Source: Actinomycetes bacterium (lineage in GTDB: Bacteria; Actinomycetota; Thermoleophilia; Solirubrobacterales; 70-9). From it: a stretch of 27,080 bases of DNA. The notes below the pieces were generated by a model, which worked only from the letters and a program-made list of their open reading frames with translations, ran no database searches and had not been told where the DNA came from. The stretch is taken from positions 1 through 27,080 of the forward strand of contig JAEYSQ010000041.1 in NCBI GenBank assembly GCA_023434465.1. Direction: 5' to 3'. Positions 21,607 to 27,080 of the stretch are shown here, one piece after another. The translations under genes were made by a program, and so were the position numbers. The stretch's first letter is position 1; every line of letters starts with the position of its first letter.

Positions 21607-23259
21607 ATGCAGGTATTCCTCAGCATCAAGACCAATAACCGCTTCTGGGCCGGCCGTACGTGGCTTTCCCTCTTTGCCCTTTCTGCCGCAGCCTTTCTCC
21701 TGAGCCTGTTGGCCCCGATCGACCGCTCGCTCGCGGCCCGGCCGAACTTCGTCGTGATCCAGACCGATGACCAGAACGCGCGGACGGTGCGGGCGAAGCT
21801 GAGGGGGGAGGTCGGGGGCTTCCAGAGGGTGATGCCACACGCGCTTCGGCAGATCGTCCGCAAGGGAACCGAGTTCCGCAACTACTACGCATCGTCGCCG
21901 GTCTGCAGCCCGTCGCGGGCGTCGCTTTTGAGCGGACAGTACGCCTGGAACAGTGGAATCGAAGGCAACACCGGGCCGAATGGCGGCTGGAGCGGCTGGC
22001 GGAACCATCGGATCTACCGGCAGAATCTGGCCACCACGCTGCAGGGCGCGGGATATCGCACCGCGCACATCGGCAAGTTCACAAACGGCTACTACGACAA
22101 GGCAAACGGCCGGGTCGAGTCCCGGGTGCCGCCCGGCTGGGACAACTGGATCACCCCGTCCTTCGTCCGGGGGACCCACTTCTACGGGTACCGGCTCAAC
22201 GTGAACGGCCAGGTCACGGATCCGATCGGCAACCCGTTCTACGGGCAGGATGGCCCCGGGATAGACCCGCCTTCCTGCGCCCTCAGGGACCCGGTGGATT
22301 TCTGGCCGAACGGAAGCTGCCACTACAGCGGTGACGTCTTCGCGATGGCCGCAGTCCGTCAGATTCGCCGCAGCCAAAACGAACCGTTCTTCATCCAGGT
22401 CGATTTCCAGGCGCCTCATGGCGACGTCGCCGGGCCCCGCGGTCCGCAGCCGGCCACCCGGAGCCTGCGGATCGCTTCGAACACGCCGTTGCCGCGGCCG
22501 CCGTCGTTCAACGAAGGCGACTTCAGCGACAAACCGGCTCTGATCCGGGCCCACGCGCCAAGGCAGATGGGCCCGCGACAATTGAGCAGGCTGAGCTCTT
22601 CCTACCGCCGCTACGTCGAGTCGCTGAGATCGCTGGACGATGGGATCGGTGCGATTCTCAGGGAGCTTCGTTCGACCGGGAAGCTGCGGAACACTTACGT
22701 CTTTCTGCTCTCCGACCATGGCCTGTTCCTCGGCGAGCACCGCTTCGACTGGGGCAAGTTCCTGCCGTACGAAGATTCCGCTTCGCCCTTCATGGCGGTG
22801 CGGGGTCCGTGCGTGCCGAGGGGCTCGATCAATCGCGAAGTCACCGGCAACATCGACGTCCCGGTGACGATCATGCGTCTGGCCAAGGCCGAACCCAATT
22901 ACGAGGTGGATGGTCGTTCGCTGAAGCCGTACTGGAAGCGTCCCGGCCAGCGGAGCAACCGGGCGATGGCTATCACCATCAACTCCGGGCAGGCCGGAGA
23001 GGCGTCGGCTTCAGCCCAGGCGCCCGCGCTGCGTTATCGGGGCTTCCGGGTCCGACAGTACAAGTACATCCGCTACTACCGGGGCGGCGAGGAGTTGTAC
23101 GACCTCGGAGTCGACCCGGAAGAGCTGAAGAACCGGATCGATTCTCCGCGCTACGGAGCGGTTCGCGCCTACATGCGCGCCAACCTGAAGCGGGTGACCA
23201 ACTGCGCGGGGCCGGCCTGCCGGGTGCCGCTGGCCAGGCCTCCGGAACCGGGCCGGTAA
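21607..23259 (+). CDS. Secreted type I (formylglycine) sulfatase
   Basis: An N-terminal hydrophobic segment (about 18-36) followed by LAARPNFVVIQTDDQ marks an exported sulfatase. The metal-binding pair is D54-D55. C100 in CSPSRA (100-105) is the Cys of the CxPSR signature that is converted to formylglycine, and R104 completes it. Further active-site residues are K157 in HIGKFTNGYY, H271 in FQAPHGD, LLSDHG (367-372) with D370 and H371, and K384 in DWGKF. The C-terminal module ELYDLGVDPEELKN is typical of the arylsulfatase/heparan N-sulfatase set. It should cleave sulfate esters outside the cell. A formylglycine-generating enzyme is required but is not in this window. It faces an arylsulfotransferase-family gene, and the two share a terminator. 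Confidence 0.92.
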   Translation: MQVFLSIKTNNRFWAGRTWLSLFALSAAAFLLSLLAPIDRSLAARPNFVVIQTDDQNARTVRAKLRGEVGGFQRVMPHALRQIVRKGTEFRNYYASSPVCSPSRASLLSGQYAWNSGIEGNTGPNGGWSGWRNHRIYRQNLATTLQGAGYRTAHIGKFTNGYYDKANGRVESRVPPGWDNWITPSFVRGTHFYGYRLNVNGQVTDPIGNPFYGQDGPGIDPPSCALRDPVDFWPNGSCHYSGDVFAMAAVRQIRRSQNEPFFIQVDFQAPHGDVAGPRGPQPATRSLRIASNTPLPRPPSFNEGDFSDKPALIRAHAPRQMGPRQLSRLSSSYRRYVESLRSLDDGIGAILRELRSTGKLRNTYVFLLSDHGLFLGEHRFDWGKFLPYEDSASPFMAVRGPCVPRGSINREVTGNIDVPVTIMRLAKAEPNYEVDGRSLKPYWKRPGQRSNRAMAITINSGQAGEASASAQAPALRYRGFRVRQYKYIRYYRGGEELYDLGVDPEELKNRIDSPRYGAVRAYMRANLKRVTNCAGPACRVPLARPPEPGR

Positions 23260-23260
23260 C

Positions 23261-23298
23261 CAGCGACCCCCCCCGGGTTCCTCGCGGCAGGGTCGCTG
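23261..23298. terminator. Bidirectional hairpin between sulfatase and sulfotransferase genes
   Basis: CAGCGACCC (23261-23269) and GGGTCGCTG (23290-23298) are perfect 9-bp arms around a 20-nt loop. They fill the 41-bp gap between two convergent stops. Confidence 0.65.
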
Positions 23299-23300
23299 AC

Positions 23301-25073
23301 TTACCTGGTCAGCTGACCGATCCGGTTCAGCTTCGATCGTCCGAGCACCTTGCCTTCGGCGTTGAGCCCGACCAGCTTGAAAGCGGCCGGCTGGCCGGTT
23401 ACGGGGGCCGAAGTCTCGAATCCGGTCCGGGGTACCTCCGTCGCCAAAGTCAGTTTGCCGGGGGGTCCGGCCAGCACCCGCCAGGTGCGGACCCGGGTGT
23501 CGCCGTTCCAGCTGACCCAGACCCGGCTGTTTTCGCCCTCGGGTTCGCTCTTTACGCCGATGGCCTTGGCCGAAGGAGCGCCGGTCCAGGGATCGCGGTA
23601 ACAGCGATAAGTCACGTTGACCGCGGAGTAGTGGAGGTCGAACAGGGTCTCGCCATCCTTGTCGAACTCGGTGCAGTAGGTCCTCGGACCCCAGCCGACG
23701 AACACGTTTCCGTTCGGGAGCACCTGCGTGTTGCCCTGGCTCGGTGCGGAAAGGCGATCGGGGTGCACGAAGCGCTCGAGCATCGTAGTCGTCTTCTTGC
23801 GCTCGTTGATCCGGAACCGAAGACCCTTGGCGACCTCCGAGATGGTCTTCAGCGGGCCGCCGGCGGCACCGTTGTCGAACATCGTGTAGGTCCCGTCCGC
23901 ATGGCGCCGGAAATCGTGCTGGTAGGCGAAGTACATCCCCTTGCCGATCTTGAAGTCGTTTGCCTTGCCTCCCATTCGCCACATCACCCGGCCGGTCTGG
24001 CGATTGACCTTGTAGAGCGCTCTCGTGTGACGGGCGGAGAGGATCATGTTGCCGTCCTTGTCCCGGTCGATCGAGTTGAGATGGAAGTAATCAAACGGAC
24101 GGGTGATCTTCTTCGGGATCGGCATGTAGGTCTCGGGCACCCGGATGTTGCCGAGCGAGTGCCATTCCCAGATCACCTGGCCGGTGCGGAGGTCGACTTC
24201 CTGGGCGACGTTGTCCATCACCGGGGTGCGCTTCAGGCCGCCGTAGGCGCTGAGGTCCATGATCACGCTGCGGAACGAGTTGACGTAGGCCGTGGTCGGG
24301 CTGGCCATCGTGAACTCATGCGGGTCGCTGGTGTACCCGTTGCCCGCTTCGAAACGCTTGATGACCTTGTAGTCAGGACCGGCGATCGCGTAATTGCTCT
24401 CGATGTGCTTGCCGACCTGGGCGCGGCGCCACCAGGTAAGGACCGGCTTGCCGCGGTACTTCTGGGCCCGGAAGTCGGTGACCCGCTGTCCGGGCCGGTA
24501 GTAGATGAGCTCGCCTTCGTCGTCGACGATCATCGGACCGTTGGTTCGCGGCGCGAGGAAGATCGCTCCGTCGCTGGTGCCTGGCTTGTCGGTCCGGATC
24601 GTGATCTTCGGAACCTTGAGACGGAAAGACTTGTAAGTGGTCCACTCGGGCGGGGTCACTCCCTCGGGCGGAACCTGTGATTCGGCCCGCCAACCCTTGG
24701 GCAGAAGCTCGCCGGTGACGAAGGAGTACTTGCGCTTCGCTTTGCGGCCGGTTCCGACGAAGGAATGACGTCGCGAAGTCACGGTCACCCTCTCCTTGGC
24801 GCGAAACTTGCGACGGGGAATGAAGCTCGCCCCCTTGCCGTCGGAATGCGCCCGCAGGCGCCCCCGGTGCAGACCGCTGCTGGACCCCCGTACGACGATC
24901 TTGCCGAGAGCACGAGCTTTGACGCCTCGAAACGAGATCGTCGTCTCGTCGGAGGCGACTCTCACGTTAGGACTGGGGTAAGCGGTGATTCTCTTGGCCT
25001 GGGCAGCCGGCGCGACTGCAACTCCCAAGATGAAGACAAACAGGGCGATTCCGGTCGTGGCCAGGCGCGACAC
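23301..25073 (-). CDS. Secreted arylsulfotransferase (ASST)-family protein
   Basis: A signal peptide (residues 1-26, ending APAAQA) leads to a basic beta domain at about 30-120, then a beta-propeller of the arylsulfotransferase type at about 165-500, and a short fibronectin-like C-terminus. Family marks are FDYFHLNSIDRDKDGN (327-342), LSARHTRALYKV (345-356), TGRVMWRMGG (360-369) and the QHDFRRHADGTYTMFDN block (385-401). H331, H349 and H386 are candidates for the active-site histidines; ASST enzymes pass sulfate through a sulfohistidine without PAPS. It may transfer sulfate between phenolic esters or only bind such ligands. The GTG start has AAAGGGG 5 nt upstream and a minus-strand -10 (TAAGCT) about 40 nt upstream. 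Confidence 0.85.
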   Translation of the reverse strand: MSRLATTGIALFVFILGVAVAPAAQAKRITAYPSPNVRVASDETTISFRGVKARALGKIVVRGSSSGLHRGRLRAHSDGKGASFIPRRKFRAKERVTVTSRRHSFVGTGRKAKRKYSFVTGELLPKGWRAESQVPPEGVTPPEWTTYKSFRLKVPKITIRTDKPGTSDGAIFLAPRTNGPMIVDDEGELIYYRPGQRVTDFRAQKYRGKPVLTWWRRAQVGKHIESNYAIAGPDYKVIKRFEAGNGYTSDPHEFTMASPTTAYVNSFRSVIMDLSAYGGLKRTPVMDNVAQEVDLRTGQVIWEWHSLGNIRVPETYMPIPKKITRPFDYFHLNSIDRDKDGNMILSARHTRALYKVNRQTGRVMWRMGGKANDFKIGKGMYFAYQHDFRRHADGTYTMFDNGAAGGPLKTISEVAKGLRFRINERKKTTTMLERFVHPDRLSAPSQGNTQVLPNGNVFVGWGPRTYCTEFDKDGETLFDLHYSAVNVTYRCYRDPWTGAPSAKAIGVKSEPEGENSRVWVSWNGDTRVRTWRVLAGPPGKLTLATEVPRTGFETSAPVTGQPAAFKLVGLNAEGKVLGRSKLNRIGQLTR

Positions 25074-25110
25074 GGTTCCCCTTTCTCATCGTGATTTGGC
25101 GGAAACTGGA

Positions 25111-25116
25111 AGCTTA
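25111..25116 (-). promoter_or_regulatory. Possible -10 of the arylsulfotransferase gene
   Basis: TAAGCT on the minus strand lies 37 nt upstream of the GTG at 25073. The leader contains GAGAAAGGGGAACC, a clear ribosome site, so this gene is led by a Shine-Dalgarno sequence. No clear -35 is visible. Confidence 0.38.
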
Positions 25117-25197
25117 GACCACTCAGGGAGTCGAAAGTTGCGGGTCCGGACGATTCGGGCTGAGTGATCCACACGGGGCAGAGCCGGCGTCGGCAGG

Positions 25198-25203
25198 TAC
25201 GAT
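25198..25203 (+). promoter_or_regulatory. Probable -10 of the DNA methyltransferase gene
   Basis: TACGAT in the octamer GGTACGAT, identical to that ahead of tatA, lies 9 nt before the TTG start. There is no ribosome-binding site, so a leaderless or near-leaderless message is likely. Confidence 0.42.
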
Positions 25204-25212
25204 GGCTGCGCC

Positions 25213-26577
25213 TTGAGCAAGCCGCCCAAAGCCGATCAGGCCGGCCCGCCCAGCGGCCTGTCGGCGGTCAGCGCGCGGTGGCTGGAGCAGAGTGATGCCG
25301 GAAGCCGCAAGCTGAAAGGCCAGTACATGACTCCGCGGCCGATCGCGCAGGCTCTGGTCGACCGGATTCCCCTGTCTCCCGGGATGCGCGTCCTCGACCC
25401 CGGGGTCGGTACGGGAGAACTCCTGCGAGCCGTCCTTGATCGCGAGCCGACCGCGAAGGCGACCGGATGGGATATCGACCCCGGGGTGCTCACGGTCGCC
25501 CGGGAGCTGGTGCCGGAGGCGCGTCTCGATCAGCGTTCGGCCCTGGAAGCAGAACCTGAAGCGGACGGAGCAATCGGAATCCATGACGTGGTGATCGGCA
25601 ATCCGCCCTATTTCCAGCTGCGACTCGACTCGGCCGGCCGCCGTCGTTTCGCGGGGGTGATCTCGGGGAGGGTGAACATCTTCGCCCTCTTTTTCCAGGT
25701 CGGCTTTGAGCAGCTTCGACCCGGCGGCACGCTCGCCTTCATCGTCCCGCCCTCGATGAACAGCGGTGCCTACTTCGAGGCCCTGCGCGAATTCATCAGC
25801 GACCGTGCCGACATCCTGGACCTCACCATCCTCGAGGGAACCGACCACTTCGAAGGAGCAAACACGGCCGCCCAACTCCTGGTCCTCGAGAGCAGGGAAC
25901 CCGAAAGTCCAGTGGGTCGGAAAACACGCGGTCCTGGTAACAATCCGACCCACCGGGATTTCGTGTTCGAACGGGAGGTGGGCGAAGCAGGCTTCCGGCG
26001 GGTTCTTTTCACCTTCGACCGGGACCGGCTGGCGGCCGAGTTCGCGGGGCGCCGGACGCTCTGGGAGCTTGGGCTCGAAGCGGTGACCGGCCAGGTGATC
26101 TGGAACGAGAACCGGGACCGCCTGCGGGACGGGCCGGGTCCCGGCCGGGTGCCACTGATCTGGTCCCGCGACATCGGCGAAGGTGAGCTGCGTCCCGCCG
26201 CAAGCGGCCCGGGGACTGAAGGCAAACCCGGCTTCTATGACACCTCGGCCGGAGGAAAGTCGCCACTCACCGGTCCGGCGATCGTCGTGAACCGGGTGGT
26301 CGGAGCGGTGGGACGGGGCGAGCTCAGGGCGGCTTTGGTCGAGGAGGGCGAGCAGTTTCTGGCCGAAAACCACGTGAACGTGATCCGCCGTCGAAGCGAC
26401 GGAATCACCGGTGGGTCGGAAAATGCGCAGTCCTGGTCACAATCCGACCCACCGATCGAGTGGGAGGGGGTTTTGGCTTCGTTGCGGGCTCCGGGGGTGG
26501 TCGAGCGGGTGCGACTTCTGACCGGAAACACGCAGATCTCGGCCCGGGAGCTCACCCACCTGCTTCCACTCGACTGA
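25213..26577 (+). CDS. N6-adenine DNA methyltransferase carrying two palindromic inserts
   Basis: This is a class I methyltransferase of the Eco57I/TaqI N6-adenine type. KGQYMTP (35-41) matches the GQYxTP start motif, VLDPGVGTGELL (60-71) binds SAM, and VIGNPPYFQL (132-141) holds the catalytic NPPY. LRPGGTLAFIVPPSMN follows as motif V/VI. A target-recognition region should follow from about residue 250. Two 42-bp palindromic elements encode residues 234-247 and about 400-414, in two different frames, and both fall in linker-like stretches outside the conserved motifs. The TTG start gives 454 residues; there is no better start upstream. No restriction endonuclease gene is adjacent, so it looks solitary. 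It could also modify rRNA or a Class I release factor-like target, but the size favours DNA. Confidence 0.85.
   Translation: MSKPPKADQAGPPSGLSAVSARWLEQSDAGSRKLKGQYMTPRPIAQALVDRIPLSPGMRVLDPGVGTGELLRAVLDREPTAKATGWDIDPGVLTVARELVPEARLDQRSALEAEPEADGAIGIHDVVIGNPPYFQLRLDSAGRRRFAGVISGRVNIFALFFQVGFEQLRPGGTLAFIVPPSMNSGAYFEALREFISDRADILDLTILEGTDHFEGANTAAQLLVLESREPESPVGRKTRGPGNNPTHRDFVFEREVGEAGFRRVLFTFDRDRLAAEFAGRRTLWELGLEAVTGQVIWNENRDRLRDGPGPGRVPLIWSRDIGEGELRPAASGPGTEGKPGFYDTSAGGKSPLTGPAIVVNRVVGAVGRGELRAALVEEGEQFLAENHVNVIRRRSDGITGGSENAQSWSQSDPPIEWEGVLASLRAPGVVERVRLLTGNTQISARELTHLLPLD
25912..25953. repeat. 42-bp palindromic element, copy 1 (inside methyltransferase gene)
   Basis: Perfect 10-bp arms GTGGGTCGGA (25912-25921) and TCCGACCCAC (25944-25953) enclose a 22-nt loop containing GTCCTGGTAACAA. 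The element is exactly 14 codons and begins at a codon boundary, encoding VGRKTRGPGNNPTH. It is 38/42 identical to copy 2, 499 bp downstream. Confidence 0.92.
26409..26454. repeat. 42-bp palindromic element, copy 2 (inside methyltransferase gene)
   Basis: The 42-bp core (26411-26452) matches copy 1, with loop GTCCTGGTCACAA. The arms extend to 12 bp, CGGTGGGTCGGA and TCCGACCCACCG. The core begins at the second base of a codon, so it is read in a different frame from copy 1 and gives GGSENAQSWSQSDPP. Confidence 0.92.
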
Positions 26578-26579
26578 CC

Positions 26580-26606
26580 GGCCGGCGGACGGGTGGCCGA
26601 CCGGCC
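26580..26606. terminator. Possible hairpin between convergent methyltransferase and GNAT genes
   Basis: GGCCGG (26580-26585) and CCGGCC (26601-26606) can pair just after the methyltransferase stop, within the 38-bp gap between convergent stops. There is no T-run. Confidence 0.35.
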
Positions 26607-26615
26607 AGGTGTCGA

Positions 26616-27080
26616 TCAGCCGATCTCGCGGGTCAGGTAGAAATCCTTCGCCTCGCCCCACTTCTCCGGATTGTGGACCGGGCGAAAACCGCAGGATTCG
26701 TAGAGCGCAAACGCCGCCTCGTTGGCTTCGTTCACGTCGAGCTGGATCCTGCCGCAACCGCGGGCGCGAGCTCGTTCCACTGCGGCCTCGACCAGGGTCC
26801 GGCCGTGACCCTTGCCGCGGGCCGAATCTTCGACGTACACATCCTCCAGCCAGGCGTCTTCCGCACCCGTCCAGACCGAGAGGCGAAACCGGGTCTGGGC
26901 GAAGCCGCATTCGGGGTCGCCGATCAGGAGGAACTCGGTCGAGCGGTCGCGCAGAAGGGTCGAGACCGTCGCTTCGATCACGGCGTTGGTCGGCGAGCCG
27001 TCGCCGAGAAAATCCCGGAAGCCTGCGACCAAGCGGGTGACCGGCGCGAGGTCGGCCGGTCCGGCGATTCTCAGCGGAGT
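26616..27080 (-). CDS. GNAT-family N-acetyltransferase (5' end outside window)
   Basis: The acetyl-CoA binding core of the GNAT fold is clear: LEDVYVEDSARGKGHGRTLVEAAVERARARG, with the pyrophosphate-binding RGKGHG, then IQLDVNEANEAAFALYESCGFRP. These proteins acetylate amino groups of small molecules or proteins. A TTG at 27032 could serve as a start, but the frame stays open to the window edge, where it reads TPLRIAGPADLAPVTRL. This is a typical GNAT N-terminus (beta 1 plus PADL), so the true start lies just beyond 27080 and the gene is partial here. The substrate is unknown. Confidence 0.88.
   Translation of the reverse strand, partial: TPLRIAGPADLAPVTRLVAGFRDFLGDGSPTNAVIEATVSTLLRDRSTEFLLIGDPECGFAQTRFRLSVWTGAEDAWLEDVYVEDSARGKGHGRTLVEAAVERARARGCGRIQLDVNEANEAAFALYESCGFRPVHNPEKWGEAKDFYLTREIG

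Noticed and set aside
25202..25216. Four-codon upstream ORF (MAAP) whose stop overlaps the TTG start of the methyltransferase
   Set aside because: The likely transcript start lies downstream of its ATG, which sits within the -10 region, so it would not be transcribed.

Overview
This is a 27 kb high-GC chromosomal window of ordinary, densely packed bacterial genes with no phage or insertion-sequence genes. The gene set suggests a deep-branching actinobacterium, most likely Thermoleophilia (Solirubrobacterales-like). The reasons are a split b6c-type quinol:cytochrome c reductase, menaquinone genes, a mycobacterial-type dCTP deaminase, a GT81 glucosyl-phosphoglycerate synthase beside folP, a DtxR-family regulator, many apparently leaderless starts, and secreted proteins with GTPPxC spacers and lysine tails. 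This placement is an inference from families; no database search was possible.

Layout: (1) 29-3520, plus strand: cytochrome b6-like subunit, subunit IV-cytochrome c fusion, demethylmenaquinone methyltransferase and a polyprenyl diphosphate synthase. The last two make the quinol that the first two oxidise. (2) 3581-6184, plus strand: dcd, then tatA-tatC and a membrane-anchored helical (TPR-like) protein, closed by a strong terminator. (3) 6276-8677: tRNA-Lys(CTT), a VOC protein, a 500 bp gap with a promoter and long leader, a secreted Lys-tailed protein, and tRNA-Phe(GAA). (4) 8729-8883: three tandem 57-59 bp repeats. (5) 8883-12911, minus strand: folP, an MrfA-like helicase and a monoacylglycerol lipase with overlapping ends. 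(6) 12910-15368, plus strand: gpgS-type glycosyltransferase and a HAD phosphatase (glucosyl- or mannosylglycerate synthesis), then a DtxR/MntR regulator with an inverted repeat over its own -10. (7) 15441-20715, minus strand: sucC-sucD, a membrane sulfatase-fold protein, and a MocR-type aminotransferase. (8) 20811-25073: a HAD dehalogenase-like protein and a formylglycine-type sulfatase, facing an arylsulfotransferase-family protein. (9) 25213-27080: an N6-adenine DNA methyltransferase, then a GNAT acetyltransferase cut by the window end.

The most unusual feature is inside the DNA methyltransferase gene. Two copies of a 42 bp palindromic element (10-12 bp arms, 22-nt loop, 38/42 identical) lie 499 bp apart. 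Each is 14 codons long, so the ORF stays open, but the two are read in different frames. This looks like a small mobile palindromic repeat that inserts into coding sequence. Other points of interest are the 57 bp G-rich tandem repeats after tRNA-Phe, the shared CATG start of the divergent folP and gpgS genes, an altered sulfonamide-site loop in FolP, a manganese-type metal site in the DtxR homologue, and the facing sulfatase/sulfotransferase pair.
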